A program made the position numbers and the translations under genes. Below, piece after piece: positions 19,656 to 29,466 of a stretch of DNA of 64,000 nt. The DNA comes from Stenotrophomonas nematodicola (lineage in GTDB: Bacteria; Pseudomonadota; Gammaproteobacteria; Xanthomonadales; Xanthomonadaceae). Location of the stretch: NCBI RefSeq assembly GCF_009467805.1, contig NZ_WIAY01000008.1, positions 1-64,000 on the forward strand, given 5' to 3'. The notes beneath the pieces were generated by a model, which was given only the letters and a program-made list of their open reading frames with translations, ran no database searches and was not told the origin of the DNA. The stretch's first letter is position 1; the number at the start of each line of letters is the position of its first letter.

Positions 19656-20129
19656 TCAGCGCACCCCGGTATGGCCGAATCCACCCGTTCCCCTGGCGCT
19701 GTCGCTGAAAGTATCCACTACCTGCAGGCCCACGCGTGCAATCGGCAGCACCACCAGCTGCGCGATGCGATCGCCCGGCTGCAGGGTGAAGGGTTCGCGC
19801 CCCCGGTTCCAGGCGCTGATCAGCAGCGGGCCCTGGTAATCGGCATCGATCAGCCCGGTACCGTTGCCCAGCACGATGCCGTGGCGATGGCCCAGCCCGG
19901 AGCGCGGCAGCACCACGGCGGCCAGGTTCGGATCGGCGATGTGGATGGCGATGCCGCTGGGAATCAGCGCCGTGTCGCCCGGTTGCAGGGTCAGCTCGGT
20001 TTCCAGCGCCGCACGCAGATCCAGGCCGGCGCTGTGTTCGGTGGCGTAGGCCGGCAGCGGCCAGGTATCGCCGAAGCGCGGGTCGAGCAACTTCACCTGC
20101 AGCGGCTGCAGGGTGGAATCGATGGTCAT
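19656..20129 (-). CDS. dut: dUTP diphosphatase
   Basis: This enzyme hydrolyses dUTP to dUMP and pyrophosphate, keeping uracil out of DNA and feeding dTMP synthesis. The 157-residue trimeric-type dUTPase shows the conserved motifs AGLDLRA (1), [10 protein letters not shown] (2), [10 protein letters not shown] with the catalytic Asp (3), RIAQLV (4) and the C-terminal [10 protein letters not shown] (5). It overlaps the coaBC stop by 4 bases, a conserved gene pairing in proteobacteria. Confidence 0.97.
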   Translation of the reverse strand: MTIDSTLQPLQVKLLDPRFGDTWPLPAYATEHSAGLDLRAALETELTLQPGDTALIPSGIAIHIADPNLAAVVLPRSGLGHRHGIVLGNGTGLIDADYQGPLLISAWNRGREPFTLQPGDRIAQLVVLPIARVGLQVVDTFSDSARGTGGFGHTGVR

Positions 20130-21382
20130 GCGTGCAACCTCTGGGCAATCAGGGACAACAGTTGTTCGGCCAGCCGGGCCTTGGAGGTACCGGGGAACGC
20201 CTGCTCCCCACCCTGCCAGTACGCGGTGGCGGCGTTTTCATCGCTTTCAAAGCCACCGTTGCTGATGCCCACCTGGTTGGCGATCACCAGGTCCAGGCGC
20301 TTGTCCACGAGCTTGCCGCGCGCGTACTTCTCCACGTCGTGGGTTTCGGCGGCAAAGCCGACCACCAGCTTGAGTGCATTGGTCTGCGCGGCCACCTCGG
20401 CCAGGATGTCCGGCGTGCGCACCAGCTCCAGCGTCAACGTCTGGGTACCGGCGGTCTTCTTCAGTTTCTGCGGGGCCACCTGGCGCGGGGTGTAATCGGA
20501 CACCGCCGCCGCACCGATATAGATGTCGGCCGGCAGCGCGCCCAGCACGGCCTCGCGCATCTGCGCGGCCGAGCGTACGTCCACGCGCTGCACGCCCGGC
20601 GGCGTGGCCAGGTGCACCGGGCCGCTGACCAGCACCACCTGCGCGCCGAGGCGCGCGGCGGCGGCGGCAAGCGCATAGCCCATCTTGCCGCTGCTGCGGT
20701 TGCCCACGTAGCGCACCGGGTCCAGATCTTCATAGGTCGGGCCGGCGCTGATCAGCACACGCAGGCCCTTCAATCCGGCGGTTTCCGGATCGGCGGCGGC
20801 AGGCGCCTGCACCTGCGCCAACGCGGCCACAATGGCGTGCGCTTCGCTCAGCCGTCCCGGGCCGGATTCGCCTTCCGCCAGCGGGCCGTCTTCCGGGCCG
20901 ATCACCTGGGCGCCGCGCTCGCGCAGCAGGCCGATGTTGGCCTGGGTGGCCGGGTGCTGCCACATCCGGTGGTTCATCGCCGGGCACACCGTCAGTGGCG
21001 CGGTGGTGGCCAGGCACAGCGTGGTGACCAGATCGTCGGCATGGCCGTGCGCCAGGCGTGCCAGCAGGTCGGCGGTGGCCGGGGCGACCACGACGCGATC
21101 GGCCCAGCGGGCCAGCTCGATGTGGCCCATCGCCTGCTCGGCCGCGCTGTCCCACAGCGTGGTGCGGGTGGGTTGGCCGGACAGCGCCTGGAAGCTCAGC
21201 GGCGTCACGAACTGCTGGGCACCGGTGGTCATTGCCACCTGCACCAGGGCACCGGCATCGCGCAGGCGTCTCACCAGCTCAAGCGATTTGTAGGCAGCGA
21301 TGCCGCCACCCACGCACAACAACAGCTTCTGGCCTTGCAGCGGGCGCGCGGACGCCGGAGAAGCCTGGGGGGAGTCAGCCAC
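20126..21382 (-). CDS. coaBC: Bifunctional phosphopantothenoylcysteine decarboxylase/synthetase
   Basis: This enzyme makes 4'-phosphopantetheine from phosphopantothenate and cysteine in coenzyme A synthesis. The N-terminal flavoprotein half (about 1-190) has [16 protein letters not shown] and the PAMNHRMW motif. The C-terminal CoaB half starts near [19 protein letters not shown] and contains [12 protein letters not shown] and AAVSDYTP with the family lysines KLKK. Its 418 residues are the normal fused length. It is divergent from radC. Confidence 0.96.
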   Translation of the reverse strand: MADSPQASPASARPLQGQKLLLCVGGGIAAYKSLELVRRLRDAGALVQVAMTTGAQQFVTPLSFQALSGQPTRTTLWDSAAEQAMGHIELARWADRVVVAPATADLLARLAHGHADDLVTTLCLATTAPLTVCPAMNHRMWQHPATQANIGLLRERGAQVIGPEDGPLAEGESGPGRLSEAHAIVAALAQVQAPAAADPETAGLKGLRVLISAGPTYEDLDPVRYVGNRSSGKMGYALAAAAARLGAQVVLVSGPVHLATPPGVQRVDVRSAAQMREAVLGALPADIYIGAAAVSDYTPRQVAPQKLKKTAGTQTLTLELVRTPDILAEVAAQTNALKLVVGFAAETHDVEKYARGKLVDKRLDLVIANQVGISNGGFESDENAATAYWQGGEQAFPGTSKARLAEQLLSLIAQRLHA

Positions 21383-21724
21383 CTGCGGATTTCCTGTCGA
21401 ACTGAGGCGTTTAGCTTACCCGATGGGGTGTGGGGGGCTCATGCCCCAGGGGCATGAGAGGGGTGTTTATGGTCATGAGGGAAGGACGTTGACGTGGTGG
21501 TCAGCTGGCTGGCCTTCCTTGGCTGGGGGCGCGTGGCCAAGGCGCACGGTGATGAAGGACGCCATGCGCGGGATGCGCGCCTGCGGATGGAACAGACCGG
21601 GGCCCAAGCGGGCGAGTACACGGGCAGTGACGCAGTGCTGCGGCAGCGGATTGCCGGCATTTCCTACGCGAGCGCGGGGCCGCCGCTTATGGGCTCCCGC
21701 CGTGTTCGGGCGGACACTGCCCAC
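21383..21724. other. Intergenic region between coaBC and radC
   Basis: This gap of about 340 bases lies between divergent genes. It holds a near-perfect palindrome, CTCATGCCCC-A-GGGGCATGAG, at 21438-21458, of unknown role. The radC frame is open backwards through part of the region (from 21494), but the residues upstream of MAIKDWL do not look like RadC. I see no other gene here; both promoters are presumably inside. Confidence 0.5.
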
Positions 21725-22423
21725 ATGGCAATCAAAGATTGGCTCGAACAGGATCGGCCCCGTGAAAAGCTGCTGACGCGTGGCCCGGCGGCGCTGTCGG
21801 ATTCGGAGCTCCTGGCACTGTTCATCGGCAAGGGCCCGAAGGGCTCGAACGCGGTCGAGAGCGCCCGTCTGCTGCTGGACGTACACGGCCCCTTGCGGCG
21901 CCTGATGGACCTGGATGCCAACACGCTCAAGAAGCTGCCGGCCCTCGGCCCCGCCAGCGCCTGCAGACTGATCGCCGCGCTTGAGCTGGCGAGCCGCCAT
22001 CTTCTTGCCCAGCTCGAGCGGGGCGACAGTCTGTGCGACCCGGCGTCGGCGGGGCGCTACTTTCAGCACCGGCTGCGCTCACGTCCGCACGAAGTGTTCG
22101 CCGTCCTGTTCCTGGACACGCGCAACCGGACGGTGGCGTACGAAGAGCTGTTCTCCGGCACCATCGATGCAGCAGCCGTCTACCCCCGTGAAGTGGTCCG
22201 CCGTGCCCTGCTTCACAACGCCGCGGCCGTGATCGTGGCGCACAACCACCCGTCCGGGCATGCCGAGCCCTCCTCGGCCGACCAGCTCATCACTGCCGAA
22301 CTGCAGCAGGCATTGGGCGTGGTGGGGGTGCGGCTGCTGGACCATGTGGTGGTGGGGGACGGGCCGCCGGTGTCGATGGCCGAGCGCGGCTGGATCACGT
22401 CGGGCCGGCGCCGGGGGAGCTGA
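21725..22423 (+). CDS. radC: RadC/JAB-domain DNA repair protein
   Basis: This is a 232-residue UPF0758 (RadC) protein with an N-terminal helix-hairpin-helix-like region ([15 protein letters not shown]) and a C-terminal MPN+/JAB metalloprotease-like domain bearing HNHPSG and the downstream Asp of LDHVVVGDG. The historic link to radiation resistance is disputed and the biochemical role is unknown. The start [17 protein letters not shown] is the canonical family N-terminus; a GTG/ATG further upstream in frame is unlikely. Confidence 0.92.
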   Translation: MAIKDWLEQDRPREKLLTRGPAALSDSELLALFIGKGPKGSNAVESARLLLDVHGPLRRLMDLDANTLKKLPALGPASACRLIAALELASRHLLAQLERGDSLCDPASAGRYFQHRLRSRPHEVFAVLFLDTRNRTVAYEELFSGTIDAAAVYPREVVRRALLHNAAAVIVAHNHPSGHAEPSSADQLITAELQQALGVVGVRLLDHVVVGDGPPVSMAERGWITSGRRRGS

Positions 22424-22570
22424 ACGGACCGCTGCGCGGGGCCGCCCTGCCAGGCGGTCGAACCGGTTGCGTGGGACGTTCCCCGCCCTGCTCTGTCCCC
22501 GTTCAATGGATCGGGGCGGCTTCTGGGCTAAAATTACCGATTCCGCCGCTCCAGTCTCAAAGCAGGCCTT

Positions 22571-24259
22571 GTGAAAAATCTCCTCCGCGCCCTGATCAGC
22601 CAAGGCATCGAAGCCTTGCGCGCCAACGGCACTCTGCCGCCCGATACCCTGACCCCGGAATTCGTGGTGGAACGCCCGAAGACCCGTGAGCACGGCGATT
22701 TCGCCACCAATGCCGCGATGCTGCTGGCCAAGCCGGCGCGCAGCAATCCGCGCGCCCTGGCCCAGGCGCTGCTCGATGCGCTGCCCCAGAGCGCCGATGT
22801 GCTGCGCGTTGAGATCGCCGGCCCGGGCTTCATCAATTTCCACCTCGCCCCCAGCGCCTACCAGCGCGAAGCGGCCAGCGTGCTGAAGGAAGGGGCCGAT
22901 TACGGCCACAACCTGAGCGGCAACGGCCGCACCGTGGGCGTGGAATACGTCTCGGCCAACCCGACCGGCCCGCTGCATGTGGGCCACGGCCGCGCGGCGG
23001 CGATCGGCGACTGCCTGGCCCGCCTGCTGGAAGTGAACGGCTGGAACGCCAAGCGCGAGTTCTACTACAACGACGCCGGTGTGCAGATCGAGAACTTGGC
23101 GCTGTCGACCCAGGCCCGCGCCAAGGGGCTGAAGCCCGATGACGCCGGCTGGCCGGAAGCGGGCTACCGCGGCGACTACATCGAAGACGTGGCCAAGGCC
23201 TATCTGGCCGGCGCCACGGTGGAGCTGGAAGGCCATTCGGTGGTGGGCGAGCGCGACCCGGACAACCTGGACGCGATCCGCCGCTTCGCGGTGGCCTACC
23301 TGCGCAACGAGCAGAACCAGGACCTGGCCGCGTTCGGGGTGGATTTCGACATCTACTTCCTGGAAAGCTCGCTGTACAAGGATGGCAAGGTCGAAGAGAC
23401 CGTGGCCCGGCTCAATGCCGCCGGACACACGTATGAGGAAGGCGGCGCGCTGTGGCTTCGCTCCACCGACTTCGGTGACGACAAGGACCGCGTGATGCGC
23501 AAGTCCGACGGCACCTACACCTACTTCCTGCCGGACGTGGCCTACCACCTGAGCAAGTGGCAGCGCGGCTACGAGCGCGCGATCACCGAGCTGGGCGCAG
23601 ACCACCACGGTTCGCTGGCGCGCGTGCGCGCGGGCCTGCAGGCGCTGGACGTGGGCATTCCCAAGGGCTGGCCGGAGTACGTGCTGCACCAGATGGTGAC
23701 GGTGATGCGCGGCGGCGAGGAAGTGAAACTGTCCAAGCGTGCCGGCAGCTACCTGACCCTGCGCGACCTGATCGAGGAAGCCGGGCGCGACGCGACCCGC
23801 TGGTTCCTGATCGCGCGCAAGCCCGATTCGCAGCTGACCTTCGATATCGACCTGGCGCGCCAGCAGAGCAACGACAACCCGGTGTTCTATGTGCAGTACG
23901 CGCATGCCCGCGTCTGCAGCCTGCTGCGCCAGGCGCAGGAAAAGGGTCTGGCCTACACGGCGAGCGAGGGACTGGCCGGGCTGACCACGCTCAACGACGA
24001 CGCGTCGCTGTGGCTGATGATCGAAATGTCGCGCTTCGCGGAAGTGGTGGAAGCGGCCGGTCTGGCACTGGAACCGCACTTGATCGCGCAGTATCTGCGT
24101 GAATTGGCGCACGCGTTCCACACGTGGTATCACGGCACGCAGGTATTGGTAGCCGACGATGCCGAGCGCAATGCCAAGCTGACGCTGGCCTGCGCCGCGC
24201 GCCAGGTCCTGGCCAATGGCCTGAACATCCTGGGCGTTTCCGCCCCGGAAAAAATGTAA
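22571..24259 (+). CDS. argS: Arginyl-tRNA synthetase (GTG start)
   Basis: This class I aminoacyl-tRNA synthetase charges tRNA-Arg. The 562-residue protein opens with the Add-1 domain, carries [15 protein letters not shown] (HIGH-type motif) near residue 130, KLSKRAG (KMSKS-type) near 390, and a C-terminal DALR anticodon-binding domain. Translation starts at GTG ([16 protein letters not shown]). A near-consensus -10 TAAAAT lies upstream (22531-22536) without a clear -35. The SPOR-domain gene follows after 18 bases, probably in the same transcript. Confidence 0.97.
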   Translation: MKNLLRALISQGIEALRANGTLPPDTLTPEFVVERPKTREHGDFATNAAMLLAKPARSNPRALAQALLDALPQSADVLRVEIAGPGFINFHLAPSAYQREAASVLKEGADYGHNLSGNGRTVGVEYVSANPTGPLHVGHGRAAAIGDCLARLLEVNGWNAKREFYYNDAGVQIENLALSTQARAKGLKPDDAGWPEAGYRGDYIEDVAKAYLAGATVELEGHSVVGERDPDNLDAIRRFAVAYLRNEQNQDLAAFGVDFDIYFLESSLYKDGKVEETVARLNAAGHTYEEGGALWLRSTDFGDDKDRVMRKSDGTYTYFLPDVAYHLSKWQRGYERAITELGADHHGSLARVRAGLQALDVGIPKGWPEYVLHQMVTVMRGGEEVKLSKRAGSYLTLRDLIEEAGRDATRWFLIARKPDSQLTFDIDLARQQSNDNPVFYVQYAHARVCSLLRQAQEKGLAYTASEGLAGLTTLNDDASLWLMIEMSRFAEVVEAAGLALEPHLIAQYLRELAHAFHTWYHGTQVLVADDAERNAKLTLACAARQVLANGLNILGVSAPEKM

Positions 24260-24277
24260 GCAGTGGAGAAGCAGTAA

Positions 24278-25159
24278 ATGGCAGCACGACGCGGCAAGAG
24301 CCAGGCACGACGCAACAGCAATCAGGGCACGCCGGGATGGGTGTGGCTGGTCGCCGGTGTGGCGATTGCGGCCGTGGTGTTCCTGGCGGCACCGAACCTG
24401 TTCAAGAGCGACGGCGACGGCTTCCTGCGGGTGGGCCCGCAGCCCAACCCGGCGGCGCAGCCGGCGCCGGTGAGCGATGCCGAGACCGACGTGGGCAGCG
24501 AACTGCCCAAGCCGGGTGCGGCCAAGCCTGCGGAACCGGCCAAGCCGCCGGCCACGCAGTACGACTTCTACACCCTGCTACCCGGCAAGGAAGTGGAAAT
24601 GTCCGATGCGGAGCTGGCTGCCAGCGCGCGCGCCGAAGACCAGCGCCGCGCGAAAGCTGAAGCGCAGCGCGCACAGGCGGCGCTGGAAGGCCGTCCGGTG
24701 CCGGCTGCGCCGGCGACCACGACGGCGTCTCCTGCAGCGGCTGCCGTGGCCACCACCGCACCGGCCACGACCAGCCCGGCCCCGCTGCCGGCGCCGGTCA
24801 GCGAGCGTCCGGCGGCCAGCACCGCGCCGGCCACCGCGCCCGCGCCAGTGGCAAGCACGACCCCGGCCGCACCGAAACCGACGGCCACCGCCCCGGCGAC
24901 GGCCGCCGCCGAACCGGCCAACAGCAACGTGCGCTACATCCTGCAGGCGGGCGCGTTCGGGGCCTCCGGCGATGCCGAGGCGACGAAGGCCAAGCTGGCG
25001 ATGATCGGATTGGCGGCACGCGTGGAATCGGCGCAGATCAACGGCAAAACCGTCTATCGCGTGCGCATGGGGCCGTATGGCAGCGCCGGCGAGTTGGCCG
25101 AGGCCAAGCAGAAGCTGGATGGCACCGGGCTGCAGGCGATGGCGATCAAGGCGCAGTAA
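24278..25159 (+). CDS. FtsN-like SPOR-domain membrane protein
   Basis: This 293-residue inner-membrane protein has a basic cytoplasmic N-terminus (MAARRGKSQARRNSNQG), one transmembrane helix (about 20-38), a long Ala/Pro/Thr-rich periplasmic linker and a C-terminal SPOR domain of ~75 residues (VRYILQAGAFGASGDAEATKAKL to the end). SPOR domains bind septal peptidoglycan lacking stem peptides; proteins with this layout downstream of argS are often annotated FtsN. The FtsN essential region cannot be recognised from sequence, so a cell-division role is likely but not proven. Confidence 0.8.
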   Translation: MAARRGKSQARRNSNQGTPGWVWLVAGVAIAAVVFLAAPNLFKSDGDGFLRVGPQPNPAAQPAPVSDAETDVGSELPKPGAAKPAEPAKPPATQYDFYTLLPGKEVEMSDAELAASARAEDQRRAKAEAQRAQAALEGRPVPAAPATTTASPAAAAVATTAPATTSPAPLPAPVSERPAASTAPATAPAPVASTTPAAPKPTATAPATAAAEPANSNVRYILQAGAFGASGDAEATKAKLAMIGLAARVESAQINGKTVYRVRMGPYGSAGELAEAKQKLDGTGLQAMAIKAQ

Positions 25160-25187
25160 CCGCGCGCGGGTGTTCCCACGGGCATTC

Positions 25188-25219
25188 GAAACGCCGGCCG
25201 CAGGTCGGCGTTTCTTTTT
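25188..25219 (+). terminator. Rho-independent terminator after the SPOR gene
   Basis: A 9-bp stem (GAAACGCCG / CGGCGTTTC) is followed by five T residues, about 30 bases after the SPOR-gene stop. It closes the argS operon. Confidence 0.82.
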
Positions 25220-25268
25220 GTGCGAGGCGAACGATGGCCCGCACGCGCCGCTGCGCTATCGTCGGCAC

Positions 25269-26051
25269 ATGCCATTTACTTCTGACCCTGCTGACCCTCC
25301 CGGCATTGCCGGCGCCACTGGCCGCTACCGTGAATGGACGCCGCCGGCCGGGCTGCAGGGCGACTTCGGCCAACTGTGGCGCAGCGATCTGCCGGTGGAT
25401 CACGGCGGTGACGTGGCGGTGCTGCCCGACGGCTGCGTGGACGTGCTGTGGCGCGATGGCCGGCTGTACGTGGTGGGGCCGGATGTGGTGACCGCCCACC
25501 CGCAGCTGACGCCCGGTGCGCAGGTGCTGGGCGCACGCTTCCGGCCGGGCGCCGCATGTGCCTGGCTGGGGCTGCCGTTGTCGGAGATCGTGGGAACGGC
25601 GGTGGAACTGGATGCCGTGCTGGGCGTACGGGCACGGCGGATGGCGACGCGGTTGAATGCGGTCGGCGACGCCGACGCCCGCCAGCCCCTGTTTGCACGG
25701 GAACTGGCGCTGCTGCCGCGCAGCGCGCGCGCTCCCCATCCAACGGCGGCGGCGGTATTCGCGCAGGTGCGGGGCGGTGGCACGGATCTGTCCGCCTTGG
25801 CGACGACGCTGCAGCTGAGCACGCGCAGCCTGCGCCGTCTGTGCCACGCGCAGTTCGGCTATGGGCCGAAGATGCTGGAACGCATCCTGCGCCTGCAGCG
25901 GCTGCTGGCCCTGGCACGCGCGCGACCACGCGATGGACTGGCGATGCTGGCGCTGGAGGGCGGCTACGCCGACCAGTCGCACTTGAGCCGGGAGGTACGC
26001 GCCCTGACCGGGATCGGGGCGGCCGCGCTCTGCGCCCGGTGGCGTGACTGA
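25269..26051 (+). CDS. AraC-family transcriptional regulator
   Basis: This 260-residue regulator has an N-terminal ligand-binding-like region (VLPDGCVDVLWRDGRLYVVGPD, as in the DUF6597 group). The C-terminal AraC DNA-binding domain shows both helix-turn-helix units (LSALATTLQLSTRSLRRLC and DGLAMLALEGGYADQSHLSREV). The target is unknown; the VOC-family gene immediately downstream on the same strand is the obvious candidate. The start MPFTSDPADPP avoids overlap with the upstream terminator. Confidence 0.86.
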   Translation: MPFTSDPADPPGIAGATGRYREWTPPAGLQGDFGQLWRSDLPVDHGGDVAVLPDGCVDVLWRDGRLYVVGPDVVTAHPQLTPGAQVLGARFRPGAACAWLGLPLSEIVGTAVELDAVLGVRARRMATRLNAVGDADARQPLFARELALLPRSARAPHPTAAAVFAQVRGGGTDLSALATTLQLSTRSLRRLCHAQFGYGPKMLERILRLQRLLALARARPRDGLAMLALEGGYADQSHLSREVRALTGIGAAALCARWRD

Positions 26052-26122
26052 CTGGCCGTTTTGTTCAATACCGCTACGCTGCGACCGGCGATGCTGGACC
26101 TTCCTTCACCACGAGACCCTCC

Positions 26123-26479
26123 ATGAGTAATACACACGGCAACGACCGCCGCATCGACAACATCGAATTCAACGTCGGCGATATCGCCCGCAGCAAGGCG
26201 TTTTACGGCACCGTATTCGGCTGGACATTCACCGACTACGGCCCGGCCTACACCGAGTTCAACGATGGGCGCCTGTGCGGTGGTTTCACCACCGGCGAGC
26301 CGGTGGTGCCCGGTGGCCCGCTGGTGATTCTGTACGCCGACGATCTGGCAGCCACCCAGCAGCGCCTGGAAGCGGCCGGCGCCATCATCAGCAAACCGGT
26401 ATTCGCCTTCCCCGGCGGGCGACGCTTCCATTTCCGCGACCCGGACGGCTACGAGCTGGCGGTGTGGACGGCAGCATGA
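26123..26479 (+). CDS. VOC (glyoxalase/bleomycin-resistance) family protein
   Basis: This single-domain VOC protein of 118 residues has the family beta-alpha-beta-beta-beta pattern: IDNIEFNVGDIARSKAFYGTVFGW at the start and HFRDPDGYELAVW at the end, with a Glu in the usual metal-ligand position. VOC proteins include isomerases, dioxygenases and resistance proteins; the substrate cannot be inferred. It lies 71 bases after the AraC gene, so it may be its partner. A SMAG repeat follows the stop. Confidence 0.82.
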   Translation: MSNTHGNDRRIDNIEFNVGDIARSKAFYGTVFGWTFTDYGPAYTEFNDGRLCGGFTTGEPVVPGGPLVILYADDLAATQQRLEAAGAIISKPVFAFPGGRRFHFRDPDGYELAVWTAA

Positions 26480-26495
26480 CGCCAGCCCGCCACGG

Positions 26496-26520
26496 GTAGA
26501 GCCGACCGTTGGTCGGCTCT
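26496..26520 (+). repeat. SMAG (GTAG-headed REP) element
   Basis: A GTAG head is followed by a hairpin, GAGCCGACC GTT GGTCGGCTC. It is a single unit in the gap between the VOC gene and the convergent SDR gene, where it could also act as a 3'-end structure for both. Confidence 0.78.
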
Positions 26521-26551
26521 CCCGGAGGAGCGCGCAGGTGCCCTGGCATCC

Positions 26552-27301
26552 TCAGTCGCGCGCGACCTGGAAGCCGGCGAACGACTGGCTGACCGGCATC
26601 ACCTCGAGGCGGTTGATGTTGAGGTGTGCCGGGAGGTTGGCAACCCACAGGATCTGCTCGGCGATATCGTCGGCGGTCATGGGGTTTGCCCCGGTGTAGA
26701 GCGTGTCCGAGGCGGCCTGGTTGCCGTGGGTGCGCACCAGGGTGAACTCGGTTTCGGCCATGCCCGGTTCGATGGTGGTCACACGCACGCCGGTGCCGTG
26801 CAGGTCCGAACGCAGACCCAGCGAGAACTGGCTGACGAACGCCTTGGTGCCGCCGTAGGCATTGCCGCCGGGGTACGGATACACCCCCGCCACCGAGCTG
26901 ATGTTGATGATCGCGCCCTTGCGCGCCACCAGCTGCGGCAGCAGGCGGTGGGTCAGGGTGACCAGGGCGGTGACATTGGTGTCGATCATGGTGCGCCAGT
27001 CGTCCAGCGAGGCGCTCTGTGCCGGAGCGGTGCCCTGGGCCAGGCCGGCATTGTTGACCAGCAGGTCGATGGCGGCGAAGTCCGCCGGCAGGGCGGCCAG
27101 CGCGGCCTCCATCGCGGCGGTGTCGCGCACGTCGAAGACGGCGGCATGTACGCGCTCGGCACCATAGGCGTCAACCAGCGGCTGCAGCCGTTCGGCACGT
27201 CGCCCGGTGGCGATGACGCGCCAACCGGCCTGGGCGAAGCGATGGACGGTGGCAGCGCCAAAGCCGGAGGTGGCGCCGGTAATCAGAGCGGTACGGGTCA
27301 T
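26552..27301 (-). CDS. Short-chain dehydrogenase (YdfG-like)
   Basis: This 249-residue NAD(P)-dependent oxidoreductase has the cofactor motif TGATSGFG, a basic NADP-preferring segment (ATGRRAERL), NNAGLAQG, the catalytic Ser in ISSVAG and the YGGTKAFV (YxxxK) active site. The overall sequence resembles YdfG / 3-hydroxy acid dehydrogenases acting on L-allo-threonine and related hydroxy acids. The start MTRTALITG was chosen; an ATG 36 bases upstream adds residues unlike the family. Confidence 0.88.
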   Translation of the reverse strand: MTRTALITGATSGFGAATVHRFAQAGWRVIATGRRAERLQPLVDAYGAERVHAAVFDVRDTAAMEAALAALPADFAAIDLLVNNAGLAQGTAPAQSASLDDWRTMIDTNVTALVTLTHRLLPQLVARKGAIINISSVAGVYPYPGGNAYGGTKAFVSQFSLGLRSDLHGTGVRVTTIEPGMAETEFTLVRTHGNQAASDTLYTGANPMTADDIAEQILWVANLPAHLNINRLEVMPVSQSFAGFQVARD

Positions 27302-27340
27302 CGGGGTACTCCGTGGGAATCCCCTGCATTTTCGCACCGA

Positions 27341-27826
27341 TCAGCGGATGCGGAACACGCGCGCCTTGGGCAGGTCTTCATCCACCTGCAGGAACCAGCG
27401 CCCGGCGATGCCAGGTACCACCACGATGTCGGGGTTGCTGCGACTGGCCTTGAGTGTGATCTCGCCCTTGAGCACCTGCCACTGCTGGCCGTTGTCCAGG
27501 GTGAACACGGTACCGGGCGCCCAGCCATCCACCTGGCCGGTGACCTTGGCCTTGATCGGCCCGTCATCCAGGCCGGGGAACATCGCACCCGGTGCCGGAC
27601 CTCCCGCGGCAGCCATCGGCGCCGCAGCCACCGGCACCGCCGGGGTGCGGGCATCGGCCTCGCGCAGCAGGCGGTTCAGGGCCTCCAGCTGAGCCGGGCT
27701 GAGCCCCACCTGCGCCAGTTCCTGCGGGTCCACGCGCGCTTCAATTGCCACATACGGGACCTGGGCGGCGGCCGTTCCGGCCAGCCACAGCATCCCCACA
27801 CCCGCCACCGACTGCCACCTGCGCAT
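27341..27826 (-). CDS. Small secreted hypothetical protein
   Basis: This 161-residue protein has a signal peptide (MRRWQSVAGVGMLWLAG, cleavage after TAAA). A helical segment (LSPAQLEALNRLLREAD), an Ala/Pro-rich linker and a compact C-terminal beta-rich domain follow (VDGWAPGTVFTLDNGQQWQVLKG to the end). The last part, with a value placed for 'trigger' and 'quantity of effect', resembles small periplasmic domains found in Xanthomonadaceae but no named family is recognised. An in-frame ATG 54 bases upstream would bury the signal peptide. Confidence 0.68.
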   Translation of the reverse strand: MRRWQSVAGVGMLWLAGTAAAQVPYVAIEARVDPQELAQVGLSPAQLEALNRLLREADARTPAVPVAAAPMAAAGGPAPGAMFPGLDDGPIKAKVTGQVDGWAPGTVFTLDNGQQWQVLKGEITLKASRSNPDIVVVPGIAGRWFLQVDEDLPKARVFRIR

Positions 27827-27982
27827 TGCCTGCTCCACTGCCTGTACGGGCTCGATGGCGGCACTGTGCTTCACTTTCATGGCAGCCAGATGACAGCCAC
27901 GCCGGTCGCGCCGGGCACAGAGGCCGGCAGGGGGTAAAATGGCGGCCAGCCGCGCAGCCGCGCCGGCGGTATTGGACGTCAC

Positions 27983-28453
27983 ATGATCAACAACGATGTA
28001 CTGCGCAGCATCCGCTACATGCTCGACCTCAGCGACGGCATGATCGTCGACACCTGTGCCCTGGCCGATCCGGCCTTCGTGGTCGACAAGGCCGACGTGG
28101 CCGGGTGGCTGCGCAAGGAAGACGAGGAAGGCTTCGTGGCCTGCGACGACCGCACACTGGCGCACTTCCTGGACGGACTGATCGTGCACTTCCGTGGCCG
28201 CGACGAGAGCCAGCCGCTGCGCCCCGTGGAAAAGCGCATCACCAACAACCTGGTGCTGAAGAAGCTGCGCGTGGCCTTCCAGCTGAAGGACGTGGACATG
28301 CACGAGATCTTCCAGCAGGCCGGTTTCCCGGTGTCCAAGCCGGAGCTGTCGGCGCTGTTCCGCCAGCCGGACCACAAGAACTACCGTGCCTGCGGCGACC
28401 AGCTGCTGCGCAACTTCCTCAAGGGCCTGACCCTGCGCGTGCGCGGCGCCTGA
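27983..28453 (+). CDS. YehS-like DUF1456 family protein
   Basis: This is a soluble 156-residue protein made of two repeats of the DUF1456 unit: MINNDVLRSIRYMLDLSD near the start and ITNNLVLKKLRVAFQLKD at about residue 87, each followed by an acidic segment and a helical stretch. The duplicated pattern is that of E. coli YehS. The molecular function of the family is unknown. Its 3' end overlaps the convergent LysR gene by 35 bases. Confidence 0.88.
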   Translation: MINNDVLRSIRYMLDLSDGMIVDTCALADPAFVVDKADVAGWLRKEDEEGFVACDDRTLAHFLDGLIVHFRGRDESQPLRPVEKRITNNLVLKKLRVAFQLKDVDMHEIFQQAGFPVSKPELSALFRQPDHKNYRACGDQLLRNFLKGLTLRVRGA

Positions 28454-29354
28454 GCCCCACGCCGGTACGTGGCTCCGCCTGCGGCGCCACGTGCTGCAGC
28501 AGTTCGTCCATGAACGCCCGCGCCGCCGGTGTGGGCAGTTTCGACCACACCGCATGCACGCGCCGCACCGGCGCATCCTGGATGGCGACACAGGCCACGC
28601 CGGTAAAGCCGGCGGCGATCTGCGCGGGCACGATGCCCACCGCCAGGCCCTGCTGCACGAAGCGCTCGATCAGCGACATGTGGTTGATCTCGAACGGCAC
28701 CCGGTGTGGCAACCCGGCCGCGGCAAAGGCTTCGTCGGTCTGCCGGCGCGCGCCGCTGCCGTACTGGAAATCCACCAGCGGCAGCTCGGCCAGCGCGGCC
28801 AGCGACAGCCGTCTGCGGTTGGCCAGCGGGTGCGCGGGCGGCAGCACGGCCACCATCGATTCCTCGGCCAGCAGGCGATGGCAGGCGCCGTCGATGGCGG
28901 TGCCCGGCGACAGGCCGACCAGGGCGACATCCACGCGACGCTCGCGTACGTCGTCCATCAGCACTTCGCTCCTGTCCATGCGCAGACGGAATTCCACCTG
29001 CGGGTAGCGCGTGTGGAAGGCCGCGAGGCAGGCGACCAGGTCCACGGCGGTGAGCGAGGTGATCTGGCCGATGGTGAGCGTGCCGCGCACCTGGCCCGCC
29101 ACGGCCGCGACGTCTTCGCGCAAATGGCGCAGCGCGTCGAGCACCTGGCGCGCGTGAGTGAGCAGGACCTCACCGGCCGGGGTGACCCGTACCTGGCGCG
29201 GCAGGCGTTCGAACAGGGTCGCCTGCAGCTCTTCTTCGAGGTGCGCGATCTGGTGGCTGAGGGCGGACTGCACCACATGGCAACGCGCGGCGGCCCGGGT
29301 GAAGCTGCGCTCTTCGGCCAGGGCCACGCAGAATTCGAGCTGTTTGAGGTTCAC
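28419..29354 (-). CDS. LysR-family transcriptional regulator
   Basis: This 311-residue regulator has a canonical N-terminal winged helix (LKQLEFCVALAEERSFTRAA, then VVQSALSHQIAHLEEEL) and a periplasmic-binding-protein-like effector domain. The GTG at 29354 was chosen because GGAG lies 8 bases upstream and the resulting MNLKQLEF start is typical; an ATG at 29375 is possible. It is divergent from an MFS transporter gene, which it probably controls through the shared 112-base gap. Confidence 0.87.
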   Translation of the reverse strand: MNLKQLEFCVALAEERSFTRAAARCHVVQSALSHQIAHLEEELQATLFERLPRQVRVTPAGEVLLTHARQVLDALRHLREDVAAVAGQVRGTLTIGQITSLTAVDLVACLAAFHTRYPQVEFRLRMDRSEVLMDDVRERRVDVALVGLSPGTAIDGACHRLLAEESMVAVLPPAHPLANRRRLSLAALAELPLVDFQYGSGARRQTDEAFAAAGLPHRVPFEINHMSLIERFVQQGLAVGIVPAQIAAGFTGVACVAIQDAPVRRVHAVWSKLPTPAARAFMDELLQHVAPQAEPRTGVGLRRRARAGSGP

Positions 29355-29391
29355 GCCGGCATCTCCACTACCCATCTCATTTTCAGATGCG

Positions 29392-29420
29392 TTGGATGAT
29401 AACTATTCATTTCCATCATC
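29392..29420. promoter_or_regulatory. Candidate LysR binding site in the divergent LysR/MFS gap
   Basis: An AT-rich island in this high-GC region contains the inverted repeat GATGAT-N14-ATCATC (centre near 29408). It lies in the intergenic region between the regulator and the transporter gene. LysR-type sites are usually T-N11-A palindromes in such divergent gaps; assignment here is by position and composition only. Confidence 0.4.
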
Positions 29421-29466
29421 ACGCAGGGAGGCGGACACTGGCGTCCCCCTGAAGTCTGGAAGCCGC

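Noticed and set aside
21439..21660. 73-residue minus-strand frame in the coaBC-radC gap
   Set aside because: Ser/Arg/Pro-rich product with no start context and no recognisable family; treated as intergenic.
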